DNA from: Parcubacteria group bacterium GW2011_GWD2_42_14
GTDB taxonomy: Bacteria; Patescibacteriota; Minisyncoccia; Phycocordibacterales; UBA12088
DNA: 32,550 nucleotides
NCBI GenBank assembly: GCA_000998045.1
Contig: LCCS01000008.1
Span: forward strand, 1-32,550
Direction of reading: 5' to 3'
In this document: positions 23,769 through 30,937 of the stretch, piece by piece
Numbering within the stretch: the first letter of the stretch is position 1
Layout: every line of letters begins with the position of its first letter
Program-made: the position numbers and the translations under genes
The notes under the pieces: generated by a model
Seen by the model: the letters and a program-made list of their open reading frames with translations, nothing else
What the model was told of the DNA's origin: nothing
Databases searched by the model: none

Positions 23769-24220
23769 TTATACCCAAGTGCAGTAAGTATCTTTTCACC
23801 TCCTTCTTCTCGAGAGGCTCCAAAAATGAGCTGAGCATGGAGGTGGGTAACGGTGGCACCATTGTACCCTGTGTCACCCCAACGCATGACTATCGTGCCA
23901 CCCGCCATAGCATCATCTATTCGCACGTGGTTAAACATTTCAAACAAATTAACTTGTGCTTCAGGTGATAATTCCCAGAAACCAGTGCAATGCTTTTTAG
24001 AAATAAGGAGGTAGTGTTTTTTCACGCCATCATACGGAGCAAGGTTTTCTGTCAAAATCCAGTGTTCACTTTCTTTGAGTATCGGGTTTGTGTGGTACTG
24101 CATTAAATTTTCCACACAGAAGGGACATTTATTATCTGCGACAATTTTTTTCATTACCGCTATTTGGTGCGCCTGTCGCGCGTGGTCGAGATTTACATGT
24201 TTTTTGTCTTCCTTCGTCAT
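23753..24220 (-). CDS. HIT-family protein
   Basis: The 155-aa protein has a CPFC zinc-type pair (C32, C35) and the histidine-triad region THLHAQLIFG. The triad reads H126-x-H128-x-Q130, so the third position is Gln as in the GalT/Ap4A-phosphorylase side of the superfamily rather than the HxHxH of Hint proteins. HIT enzymes cleave or transfer nucleoside monophosphates through a histidine intermediate; the substrate here is not known. It begins 4 nt after the thyA stop on the same strand, so the two are likely co-transcribed. Its last residues (GYKSKKL) are encoded by repeat R2. Confidence 0.8.
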   Translation of the reverse strand: MTKEDKKHVNLDHARQAHQIAVMKKIVADNKCPFCVENLMQYHTNPILKESEHWILTENLAPYDGVKKHYLLISKKHCTGFWELSPEAQVNLFEMFNHVRIDDAMAGGTIVMRWGDTGYNGATVTHLHAQLIFGASREEGGEKILTALGYKSKKL

Positions 24221-24224
24221 ACTC

Positions 24225-25124
24225 TTAAATTGGAGTTGGGATAATCATATGCGGATGCGGATTATAGTCTGTGAGCGTAAAGTGTTCTCGTCGAGCGTCT
24301 AAAACAGTAGTGATTTTTTCATCCAGCGTAACAGTAGGGAAAGGACGAGGTTCTCGTTTCAAAAGCTCTTCAACAAAAGGAATCTGACTTTCATAGAGGT
24401 GTGCATCGGAAATAGTGTGTACATACTCTACAAAGGTGTATCCGATTTCACGAGCGATAAGCATACCAAGAGCCGCGTACTCAATCATGTTGAGGACTAC
24501 GCCGACAGGGACGTCACCGCTTCGTTGAAAATGATGCAGTGATAGTTCCTTTGTTTCAGGAAAAGCGAGGACATGTACCCAGCCGTGGCAGGGAGCGACT
24601 ACTACTTTGCGTTTTAATTCACTGTGTTGAAGAGCGTAGAACGGAATCCAAGGTGAAAGGAAGTGGGTGCGGAGATAGGGACGTTCCATAATTTGCTTGA
24701 TAAGGTGCTCAACTTGATTAAAGGGTGTTCCGTCGGCTTGGGGAAAGCTTGTCCATGCTGCGCCGTACGAACCGTCACCGAGGTCATGTTCAGGAAGGTC
24801 AAAGACCTCACATTTTTCTTTCGTAACCCATTTCTCCCAAAAGACTGCAGGGCAACCGTACTCCTTGAGCGACTCAAGTGTCCGAGCACCATGTAAAAAA
24901 CCGATAAGTTCTCCTAGTGCTCCGGGAAATGATTTGGTGTTGTCGCGAATGGGTTGCAATGGAAATCCATTACGCATATCGAAACGGAGTTGTGCTCCCA
25001 AAACCATAAGTGCGTCTTCTCCATGTATAGGGTGAATTCTTCTTCCTGTAGTAAGGATGCGTCGAAGTAAGTCTTGGTACTGTGTATCCGGTGTTCTCTC
25101 GTGTAGTGGTTTGTAGGTAATCAT
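24225..25124 (-). CDS. thyA: Thymidylate synthase
   Basis: The 299-aa protein is a folate-dependent thymidylate synthase. The catalytic site APCHGWVHVLAF places the nucleophile at C179, and the phosphate-binding and dUMP-binding block HHFQRSGDVPVGVVLNMIEY follows at about 197-216; an N-terminal FPGALGELIGFLHG region is also typical. It methylates dUMP to dTMP using methylene-THF and releases dihydrofolate, which FolA reduces. The usual PPCH is APCH and the usual LYQRS is HHFQRS, so it is somewhat divergent but keeps the catalytic Cys, Arg, Ser and Asp. It is divergent from dut and lies 4 nt upstream of the HIT gene. Confidence 0.92.
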   Translation of the reverse strand: MITYKPLHERTPDTQYQDLLRRILTTGRRIHPIHGEDALMVLGAQLRFDMRNGFPLQPIRDNTKSFPGALGELIGFLHGARTLESLKEYGCPAVFWEKWVTKEKCEVFDLPEHDLGDGSYGAAWTSFPQADGTPFNQVEHLIKQIMERPYLRTHFLSPWIPFYALQHSELKRKVVVAPCHGWVHVLAFPETKELSLHHFQRSGDVPVGVVLNMIEYAALGMLIAREIGYTFVEYVHTISDAHLYESQIPFVEELLKREPRPFPTVTLDEKITTVLDARREHFTLTDYNPHPHMIIPTPI

Positions 25125-25184
25125 AGGTAGGTATGTTGTTTCTGTACTAAGCTGGTAAGGTCGTCAATAGTGAGACTCGTTATG

Positions 25185-25203
25185 TATAATAGTATCATAT
25201 ACT
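25185..25203 (+). promoter_or_regulatory. -10 candidates of dut
   Basis: TATAAT (25185-25190) and TATACT (25198-25203) precede the ATG at 25207. The first gives a leader of about 10 nt. No clear -35 is visible. Confidence 0.4.
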
Positions 25204-25206
25204 CAC

Positions 25207-25635
25207 ATGACATTACCCTTGAAAGTACTCAGGATTGATTCCACAGTAAAACTTCCCACATATGGACATGCGGGGGATGCGGCATGCGACTTGTTTGCCG
25301 CGCACGAAGTCACGATAGCCCCCGGAGAACGGGTGCAGGTGGGCACAGGTGTCGCGTTTGAAATACCAGAGGGTTATGCCATGTTCATATGGGATAAGAG
25401 TGGGCTGTCTCACAAGCATGGGTTAAAAACGCTTGGTGGTGTTATTGATGCAGGGTATCGAGGTGAGGTGCAGGTGGGGGTTGTTAATCTGAGTGACGTT
25501 CCGTATACCATAGAAAAGAACCATAAAGTAGCACAAATGGTACTGCAAAAAATAGAAACCGTGGAGCTTGTGGAGGTTGAAGAACTCTCGGTATCTTCCC
25601 GTGGTGCGGGCGCTTTTGGGAGTACGGGTAAATAG
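25207..25635 (+). CDS. dut: dUTP diphosphatase
   Basis: The 142-aa protein shows all five motifs of trimeric dUTPases in order: HAGDAACDLFA (I), WDKSGLS (II), GGVIDAGYRGEVQV with the catalytic D81 and the uracil-stacking Y84 (III), HKVAQMVLQ (IV), and the P-loop-like SSRGAGAFGSTG at the flexible C-terminus (V). It hydrolyses dUTP to dUMP and pyrophosphate, keeping uracil out of DNA and feeding ThyA. The length is normal for the family. It is divergent from thyA and is followed 108 bp later by glyA. Confidence 0.93.
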   Translation: MTLPLKVLRIDSTVKLPTYGHAGDAACDLFAAHEVTIAPGERVQVGTGVAFEIPEGYAMFIWDKSGLSHKHGLKTLGGVIDAGYRGEVQVGVVNLSDVPYTIEKNHKVAQMVLQKIETVELVEVEELSVSSRGAGAFGSTGK

Positions 25636-25643
25636 GCGTACTA

Positions 25644-25649
25644 TATAAT
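25644..25649 (+). promoter_or_regulatory. -10 box of glyA
   Basis: A consensus TATAAT lies 94 nt before the glyA start. Transcription would begin about at the left arm of the leader hairpin at 25655. Confidence 0.45.
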
Positions 25650-25654
25650 ATGGT

Positions 25655-25699
25655 AGAACTTACGGAAACGGCGCGAACTGCATCCGTTACGTAAGTTCT
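25655..25699 (+). promoter_or_regulatory. Leader hairpin upstream of glyA
   Basis: AGAACTTAC (25655-25663) pairs perfectly with 25691-25699, and AACGG pairs with CCGTT inside it. The hairpin is near the predicted 5' end of the glyA mRNA. It does not match the THF riboswitch as I remember it; it could be a stability element or the terminator of dut. Confidence 0.4.
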
Positions 25700-25743
25700 A
25701 TAAATACTTTTCAAATTTTTTATACGATTTAATACAGAAATAC

Positions 25744-27009
25744 ATGGAGTATCCTTTTTTAGCAAAGCAAGACAAAATGATACATGACGCACTCTTGGGA
25801 GAGGAGCGACGAGAGGCAGAAGGGTTGGAACTGATTCCAAGTGAGAACTATGTGTCGCGTCCGGTACTCGAAGCTCTCGGTTCAGTGTTTACCAACAAAT
25901 ACTCAGAAGGGTATCCGGGGAAGCGCTACTACGGTGGGCAAACATACACCGACGTCGTAGAGACACTTGCGATAGAGCGGGCAAAGGAGCTTTTTAGATG
26001 TTCGTATGTAAATGTACAGCCACTCTCGGGCGCACCAGCAAACATTGGAACATACTTCGCACTCCTTGAGCCGGGGGACACTGTTCTTGGAATGGATCTT
26101 ACTCATGGTGGACACCTTACGCACGGCCACCCTGTAACAGCGATAACCAAAATATTCAACTTTGTACGGTACAAGATGAAGGAAGTGGAGACAGGGGAAA
26201 TAGATTATGATGAGATGCTCAAGGTCGCAAAAAAGGAAAAACCAAAGCTTATCCTGGCTGGCTTTAGTGCATACTCCCGTGAACTCGATTATGAGAAGTT
26301 TGTTGCTATTGGTCGCGAAGTAGGGGCGCTCGTTATGGCAGACATTGCACACATCGCAGGACTCATAGCAGGAGGTGTGGCAAAGAACCCTTTTGAAGCT
26401 GGGTTTGACCTTATGACGACGACGACCCACAAAACACTCCGTGGTCCCCGTGGAGGTATGATTATGGTACGAGAAGATGAGGAGATTGCAAAGAAAATAG
26501 ACAAGACTATTTTCCCAGGGCTACAGGGTGGTCCACATATGAACAACATCGCTGCAAAGGCTGTAGCATTTGGTGAAGCACTTCAACCATCATTCAAGGT
26601 GTATGCGGAGCAGATTTTGAAAAACGCAAAGGCAATGGAACGTGTATTGGAAGAGCGAGGCGTGCGCATGATAGGAGGAGGGACGAGCAATCACCTCATT
26701 CTCGCGGACGTTTTTGGCTCGCTGAATATCGGGGGAGCGGAAGCGGAAGCGGTACTTGATGAGGTGGGTATCACCGTCAACAAGAACGTGATAGCTGACG
26801 ATATCCGTAAGCCGATGAATCCTTCTGGTATTCGCTTTGGTACACCCGCTATGACAACACGTGGTTTTACCGAAGAGGACTCAGCTCGTGTAGCACACCT
26901 CATGATTGACGCTATGGAGCACAAAGATGACGCTATTAAGAAAAAAGAAATTCACACTGAAATACAAACCCTTGCAAAACACCACCCGATACCGGAGACG
27001 TTTGTGTAA
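25744..27009 (+). CDS. glyA: Serine hydroxymethyltransferase
   Basis: The 421-aa protein is a full-length PLP enzyme of fold type I. Visible SHMT motifs are ELIPSENYVS, YPGKRYYGG, QPLSGAPANI, MDLTHGGHLTHG, ADIAHIAGL, and the PLP-binding TTTTHKTLRGPRGG with the Schiff-base lysine at K230. It interconverts serine plus THF with glycine plus methylene-THF, and so supplies the one-carbon unit that ThyA consumes. With folA, thyA, dut and the dCMP deaminase it completes the thymidylate cycle. It has its own TATAAT promoter and a leader hairpin, and its 3' end runs into repeat R3. Confidence 0.95.
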   Translation: MEYPFLAKQDKMIHDALLGEERREAEGLELIPSENYVSRPVLEALGSVFTNKYSEGYPGKRYYGGQTYTDVVETLAIERAKELFRCSYVNVQPLSGAPANIGTYFALLEPGDTVLGMDLTHGGHLTHGHPVTAITKIFNFVRYKMKEVETGEIDYDEMLKVAKKEKPKLILAGFSAYSRELDYEKFVAIGREVGALVMADIAHIAGLIAGGVAKNPFEAGFDLMTTTTHKTLRGPRGGMIMVREDEEIAKKIDKTIFPGLQGGPHMNNIAAKAVAFGEALQPSFKVYAEQILKNAKAMERVLEERGVRMIGGGTSNHLILADVFGSLNIGGAEAEAVLDEVGITVNKNVIADDIRKPMNPSGIRFGTPAMTTRGFTEEDSARVAHLMIDAMEHKDDAIKKKEIHTEIQTLAKHHPIPETFV

Positions 27010-27098
27010 ACGAGGAACGAGTTTGTGAGTTCTGAGTAACGAGTTAGCGAATTGCGAGTTAAAAAGTTAAAAGTTCATAAAGTCGAAAGTTCGTAAAG
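27010..27098. repeat. Low-complexity gene-end repeat R3
   Basis: Directly after the glyA stop comes a mix of AACGAGT/GAGTTNN units and AAAGTT-type units. It shares GAGTTCTGAGTAACGAG (17 nt) and CGAGTTAAAAAGTT (14 nt) exactly with the tract at 32005-32100. Confidence 0.65.
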
Positions 27099-27208
27099 CA
27101 TGCCCCGAAGCTCTGCTCTGGTACTGGGGTGTAATGTTATAAGCCTGCCCTAAATGTCCCAACCTGCATCTATTAAATAAATTATACCCGTCTCTATACA
27201 CTAGTTCT

Positions 27209-27238
27209 TTGAATATTTATATAAATATCTGTTACTAT
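27209..27238 (+). promoter_or_regulatory. Candidate promoter of the 603-aa protein gene
   Basis: TTGAAT (27209-27214) and TACTAT (27233-27238) are 18 nt apart, with the predicted start about 26 nt before the ATG at 27271. Confidence 0.35.
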
Positions 27239-27270
27239 GTTTTTGTGAACTTAAGTTTAAAATTTTAAGC

Positions 27271-29082
27271 ATGTACAAATATAAAAACATGAACCCAGAA
27301 GTGGTTGAGAGAATAGTGTGGGGGATTCTGCTTGGAATAATTGCCGTACTGTCTTTCATGTATATGAATAGACCTAATCAGCGTATTCGCGTTATTGAAG
27401 ATTTAAACAATCCTGCTGAAATAACTCCTCTCGATTCGTCCTTGCTTGAAACACAATACTACCCATCTCCAAATGGTAGTCTTTCCTTTAATGCGCATTG
27501 GATTCAAGATAAAAATGTATGCCTATACGACGTTACTGATACTGATGGAAAATTAATTGATGTCACATCTATTTTGGGATTCAAGACTATATATTGCAGT
27601 TTTGAATCTGGTAAAAATAGTTCTTTTGAAAAATGGGTGGATGAAAATTCATTTTTAATAAGCGAAAATTATCGCACGATGTACTTAGTTGATCTGGTTA
27701 GTATGAGTGCTAAAGCATATGAAACTGGAAATCCGAACTATATATTTCGTGCTGTGAATGAATCATTTGATTATTGGGTTTTTCAAGACGGACCCACAGG
27801 TCCTTATGTGCTTCTAGATTCCAGTGCCAAAGTGATAAAAGTTATTGAAAATAAAACTTATAGGAGTGGTGATGGAGTATTAAACGATAAAGCAAATCAA
27901 GGATTTCTTTTTATTAGCAAAGTGAATAGTGCTGAAGGACTTTCTATATACTTTGATTTTCTACCTCTAGATTCAAAAATTCTTAAAAGAATACTGAAAA
28001 CAGAACCTGTTGAGGTTCCTGCAAGAGGGTGTAACTCGAATGGAAAATTTGAATCTGTTCCTGGTGAAATCATTTTTGTGCCTGGAGATTGTAGTAAGGT
28101 GGCAGATAAATACTTATCTACTGACGGCCGAGTTCATATCATAATTACTGATGATACAATGGCATACTGGAACACGTATGGGAGTCAGAAAAATGGCTTT
28201 ATAGTTACTAATCATCCATCGGACTGGTATAATCGACCTACCACAAATGGCTTATTAATGTCTAGTGACTCAGGTTTTATAGCAAATGGAATCCTCGCGC
28301 CAGGTGCCTATCCTGATGAATTTATTAGTATTGAATCTTACCCTACATCAAAAGATGTGGATGAATATTTTTCTGATGATGTTAACAACAAACAAATAGT
28401 AGAAAAAAAGTATATATCAATCGGAGCACACAACGCACTTTCTACCAAATCAACATATATAGATAAAAATTCTGGAACAAGAAAATTGTATTACGCCGCA
28501 TATATACAACAAGAAGGAAGAATATTATTAATTACTTCAATAAGGGAAGAAACAGCATCGACAACAAAATTTGAAAAAATATTTGATACTGTTGTTGGAA
28601 GTATAAAAATTATTGATGACAACAGTATTGGTGAAAAAGAAACTCTACCTGCAACAACAAGTCAAGCAGTTAAACCAATAGTGGTAACAAATATTCCTGC
28701 AGGTTGGACAACCTACACAAACGAAGAAAAACGATTTGGCTTTGCGTATCCAGTAAGTTGGGACATCTTTAAAAAGAATGACAATGATACTGACAAGTTT
28801 GGGTATGTGAATGTGTTTGGTGATGAGTATGAGTTTACGGCGACATATATAGAACATGGAATTGAACAAGATGGTGTAACCCTTAAACCGATTTCAGATG
28901 TCTATGTATCAGGAAAAAAAGCAAAAGCGTATGAAGCTAGTGTTGATGCTAACGTTGAGGGTGGACTGGAATTAATTGTAGGTGTTGCTAGTTGCAATTA
29001 CATAACATTTTTTGCATCCAATAAAACTTCGAATTCAAAAGACATGCTTTATAAATTAATCTCAACAGCGGTTTGCGAATAG
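27271..29082 (+). CDS. Membrane-anchored extracellular protein with a C-terminal PsbP-like domain
   Basis: The 603-aa protein has one N-terminal transmembrane helix (about residues 14-31: ERIVWGILLGIIAVLSFMYM). The following 300 residues look like beta-rich propeller-type repeats (PSPNGSLSFNAHW, WVDENSFLIS, YLVDL), with no motif I can assign. A segment ending FEKIFDTVVGSIKII (to about 450) has the pattern typical of the end of PsbP/MOG1-like domains, and a second such domain begins at FGFAYPVSWDIF (about 490) and runs to the end. It is more A+T rich than the genes before it, and the codon bias differs (many AAA, AAT, ATA). The start could also be the Met at residue 7. It probably lies on the outer membrane face; its function is unknown. 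Confidence 0.6.
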   Translation: MYKYKNMNPEVVERIVWGILLGIIAVLSFMYMNRPNQRIRVIEDLNNPAEITPLDSSLLETQYYPSPNGSLSFNAHWIQDKNVCLYDVTDTDGKLIDVTSILGFKTIYCSFESGKNSSFEKWVDENSFLISENYRTMYLVDLVSMSAKAYETGNPNYIFRAVNESFDYWVFQDGPTGPYVLLDSSAKVIKVIENKTYRSGDGVLNDKANQGFLFISKVNSAEGLSIYFDFLPLDSKILKRILKTEPVEVPARGCNSNGKFESVPGEIIFVPGDCSKVADKYLSTDGRVHIIITDDTMAYWNTYGSQKNGFIVTNHPSDWYNRPTTNGLLMSSDSGFIANGILAPGAYPDEFISIESYPTSKDVDEYFSDDVNNKQIVEKKYISIGAHNALSTKSTYIDKNSGTRKLYYAAYIQQEGRILLITSIREETASTTKFEKIFDTVVGSIKIIDDNSIGEKETLPATTSQAVKPIVVTNIPAGWTTYTNEEKRFGFAYPVSWDIFKKNDNDTDKFGYVNVFGDEYEFTATYIEHGIEQDGVTLKPISDVYVSGKKAKAYEASVDANVEGGLELIVGVASCNYITFFASNKTSNSKDMLYKLISTAVCE

Positions 29083-29171
29083 ATTTATATTTTGTTGGTT
29101 TGATGACATTTAGGAAGGGTTTATTGACCACCACGGTAGTAAATGAAAGAATTGAATTGGAAAGAGCGACA

Positions 29172-29309
29172 AAAACTAACGGTGCGAAAGTCGGGGAACA
29201 AGCCCGCAAACTAAATCTACTCTAGTACTGCAAAGCAGTACGTGCCGTAGGCACAAGAGTAGACTTGGTGTGCGGGTAAACTGGTTGTTGAGGATTGGCC
29301 CCGTTAGAG
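29172..29309 (-). repeat. Structured repeat C (inverted copy), candidate ncRNA or recombination site
   Basis: Nested stems fill this stretch: CTAACGG/CCGTTAG (29176/29301), CCCGCA/TGCGGG (29203/29271), TCTACTC/GAGTAGA (29216/29257), and two terminal hairpins, GTACTGC/GCAGTAC and GTGCC/GGCAC. Read on the minus strand it begins CTCTAACGGGG and ends near TTAGTTT, which matches the start and end of the plus-strand repeats at 29368 and 29973. There is no ORF. Confidence 0.6.
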
Positions 29310-29367
29310 ACCTAAAACAAAGATGACGTTCTATTTTTACGTCGCTTTTGCTTTGCACAGTAGATAA

Positions 29368-29471
29368 TATTAATGAGGTCGGACCTCATTAATACTCTAA
29401 CGGGATCGGGAGGAGAATTTAGGAGGTCGGACCTCCTAAACATAAGGAGGAGAAATAGTTTGGAAAGGGTG
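29368..29471 (+). repeat. Structured repeat A
   Basis: A 13-bp-arm palindrome (TATTAATGAGGTC, centre G) leads into CTCTAACGGGATCGGG, then a second palindrome with 11-bp arms (TTTAGGAGGTC), then TAGTTTGGAAAGGGTG. Bases 29376-29410 match 29981-30015 in copy B at 34 of 35 positions, and the last 16 bases are identical to 30066-30081. Only the middle hairpin differs. Confidence 0.7.
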
Positions 29472-29534
29472 GCTGACCCTTCGGCACCTGGGTTCGATTT
29501 ACAAATTATATATTTCTGATAGATTCTGTGACAG

Positions 29535-29798
29535 ATGTGGTTTTGGAAACTTTTCAATGAGAAAAAAATGACCTTAGAAACTTTTCTGAAGCGTGTCACG
29601 TATGCGTGTTTAGCTATGTGTTTGTTTTCAAGTCTATTTCTAATTTTGTTAACGGTATATTATCTGTCTTCTGTTGCAGCTAACGGTGCTGCCACTCGAG
29701 AAATAGGTGCCTGGTTTTTTCCCCGGGCAATTGGAGGATTGTTGTTGCTTATTGCCTCGTACATACCTGGTAAACTATGCAACCTTATCAAACGTTAA
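29535..29798 (+). CDS. Small two-helix membrane protein
   Basis: The 87-aa ORF lies between repeats A and B. It has two hydrophobic helices (about residues 22-46 and 62-80) and basic ends (EKKMTLETFLKR, KLCNLIKR). Either the first ATG or the Met at residue 12 could be the start. A good intrinsic terminator follows 18 bp after the stop, which supports real expression. Its position, alone between two homologous structured repeats, resembles a cassette. I do not recognise the family. Confidence 0.5.
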   Translation: MWFWKLFNEKKMTLETFLKRVTYACLAMCLFSSLFLILLTVYYLSSVAANGAATREIGAWFFPRAIGGLLLLIASYIPGKLCNLIKR

Positions 29799-29815
29799 CA
29801 AAAGTTCTTCAGTAC

Positions 29816-29843
29816 AAAGACCTGCACAATCGTTCAGGTCTTT
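29816..29843 (+). terminator. Intrinsic terminator of the small membrane protein gene
   Basis: AAAGACCTG and CAGGTCTTT form a 9-bp stem with a 10-nt loop, followed by a T-rich stretch ending in seven Ts. Confidence 0.6.
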
Positions 29844-29872
29844 AGTCTTTATAGGTTTTTTTCAAATCATCA

Positions 29873-29900
29873 CATTAACACACGGTCGTGTACTAAAGTA
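29873..29900. promoter_or_regulatory. Palindrome site 3 of the PaaX-like operator family
   Basis: The right half (CGTGTACTAAAGTA) and the CACGGTCGTG core are identical to site 2 at 14001-14030; the left arm is degenerate (10 of 14). No start codon lies directly beyond it on either strand, so it may be a remnant or may control a transcript of repeat B. Confidence 0.5.
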
Positions 29901-29972
29901 CTGTTTTTAAAATTATACAAATCTACTTGAAAGGAGGGGAATACTTGGCTTACCCTATTTCTATTCAAAGAT

Positions 29973-30081
29973 TATTAAGGAGGTCGGACCTCATTAATAC
30001 TCTAACGGGATTGGGCTAAAACAAAATAGCTATTTTGTTCGTCCGATAATAATTAGAAGGGGAAGTAGTTTGGAAAGGGTG
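29973..30081 (+). repeat. Structured repeat B
   Basis: This is the second plus-strand copy of the repeat at 29368. The first block has 13-bp arms with one mismatch around a central G, then CTCTAACGGGATTGGG. The middle is replaced by a different perfect palindrome (AACAAAATAG and complement, 30020-30039), and the end block TAGTTTGGAAAGGGTG is unchanged. Conserved ends with a swapped central hairpin suggest that structure is under selection rather than sequence. The rest of the gap from 29901 to 30243 shows no gene. Confidence 0.7.
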
Positions 30082-30243
30082 TTAGATTTCGTTTCTCAAA
30101 TACTAGAGCATGAAAAGTAGGAAATTATTGTACCCGTCCCCAATAACTTTGTTAATATACCAGCTTATCATTTACAAATATTATAGTCTTTATTTACAAC
30201 ATGCATTGTGTACTGTGAAAGTAATTAAATTAACAAAAGGTAT

Positions 30244-30281
30244 TTGACATATATAAACAATGGAATATTATGTTTATATAT
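30244..30281 (+). promoter_or_regulatory. Promoter and overlapping operator of the HTH operon
   Basis: TTGACA (30244-30249) and TATTAT (30266-30271) with a 16-nt spacer form the best promoter in the window. Perfect 11-bp inverted arms, ATATATAAACA (30249-30259) and TGTTTATATAT (30271-30281), cover the spacer, the -10 and the predicted start point. A dimeric DNA-binding protein here would block the polymerase, so autoregulation by one of the HTH proteins is likely. Confidence 0.65.
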
Positions 30282-30307
30282 TAATATGATTAATTATCAA
30301 TACATAC

Positions 30308-30529
30308 ATGGACACAAATAAACTTTTAGAATCTATTTCAAAAAAACTCGGCGTAATAATTGCATTAAATTTAGTATCAATGAATAGTAAAGCAACGGCG
30401 ACCGAAAACATTGAAATGTTGGATCGATTTGGTTTGTCACCTATAGAAATAGCAGAAATATTAAATACCTCAACAAATACAGTAAATGTAACAAAGAGTC
30501 GTATTAAAAGTAATAAAAATAAAAAATAA
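30308..30529 (+). CDS. Small sigma-70 region 4-like HTH protein
   Basis: The 73-aa protein has an N-terminal helix (NKLLESISKKLGVIIALNLV) and a C-terminal helix-turn-helix of the sigma region 4 type (ENIEMLDRFGLSPIEIAEILNTS, then TVNVTKSRIKS, residues about 33-68) with a basic tail. It should bind DNA but lacks any sigma region 2, so it cannot replace a full sigma factor. It is the first gene of a four-gene operon under the promoter/operator at 30244; the next gene starts 2 nt after its stop. It shares layout with the next two small proteins. Confidence 0.65.
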   Translation: MDTNKLLESISKKLGVIIALNLVSMNSKATATENIEMLDRFGLSPIEIAEILNTSTNTVNVTKSRIKSNKNKK

Positions 30530-30531
30530 TT

Positions 30532-30741
30532 ATGGAAAACAAACAACAATATTCACTGCAAGCTCTTGAATTAAAACTTCAGAAAGTTGCAAACCTTATA
30601 GAACATTTGATTGCAGTGGAGATGTATAAAGGTGGGGCAACACAACCTGATGTAGCTGTAAGTCTAAGTATGTCGGTAGGAAAAGTTAACAAACTAGTAA
30701 AAGGGGTTAAGTCTTTAAAAGAGAACAATGGCAAAAAATAA
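30532..30741 (+). CDS. Second small HTH protein of the operon
   Basis: The 69-aa protein has the same build as the gene before it: an amphipathic helix (LQALELKLQKVANLIEHLIAV) and then a helix-turn-helix (GGATQPDVAVSLSMSVGKVNKLVKGV, about residues 34-60) ending in Lys-rich sequence. Sequence identity with its neighbours is low, but the spacing of L-x-x-K-L, the turn and the recognition helix agrees, which suggests ancient paralogy and possibly a hetero-oligomer. Its stop lies 14 nt inside the next gene. Confidence 0.6.
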   Translation: MENKQQYSLQALELKLQKVANLIEHLIAVEMYKGGATQPDVAVSLSMSVGKVNKLVKGVKSLKENNGKK

Positions 30742-30937
30742 AAAACGAGTAGTTCTTACTCTTGAAGAAAAGTTATGCAAAGCAGTTCAAGTATTGTTTG
30801 TATTACACGCCCGTCAGATTGATATGAGTAACAAAGAAATACGAGAATTACTTGGTGGTGATCAAGCAGAAATTGATGCAGTGGCAAAAGTTATTAATAA
30901 GGCCATAAAACGATATGGGAAAAAGGTTGGAAAGTGA
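30728..30937 (+). CDS. Third small HTH protein of the operon
   Basis: The 69-aa protein repeats the layout: basic N-terminus, helix TLEEKLCKAVQVLFVLHARQ, then a helix-turn-helix-like segment (MSNKEIRELLGGDQAEIDAVAKVI, about residues 33-57) and a basic end. The HTH is less canonical than in the first gene. It overlaps both neighbours (14 nt and 23 nt), so translation is probably coupled and stoichiometry fixed. Confidence 0.6.
   Translation: MAKNKKRVVLTLEEKLCKAVQVLFVLHARQIDMSNKEIRELLGGDQAEIDAVAKVINKAIKRYGKKVGK

Noticed and set aside
25903-26430. 175-aa minus-strand ORF
   Set aside because: It lies wholly inside glyA, has a Cys/Tyr-rich composition typical of antisense reading, and shows no motif.
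29172-29480. Group I or group II intron
   Set aside because: Some segments (GTGCGAAAG, GTTAGAGACC, TTTGGAAAGGG) recall intron cores, but I could not place domain V or the P/Q/R/S core pairs, and no exon join or intron-encoded protein is evident.
29485-29510. GGGTTCGATT as a tRNA T arm
   Set aside because: The 3' side cannot pair with the 5' side and no other cloverleaf arm is found nearby.
29376-30015. Coding frames through repeats A and B that give similar peptides (RSDLINTLTG)
   Set aside because: The peptides match because the DNA block is duplicated. The frames have no good start and break in the variable middle.
29931-30024. AAAGGAGGGG followed by a short TTG-started frame
   Set aside because: The Shine-Dalgarno-like run precedes a frame of about 25 codons that runs straight into repeat B and stops there.
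29368-30081. True integron attC sites
   Set aside because: The ends deviate from RYYYAAC/GTTRRRY, copy C has the opposite orientation, and no integrase gene lies in the window. Kept only as an analogy.
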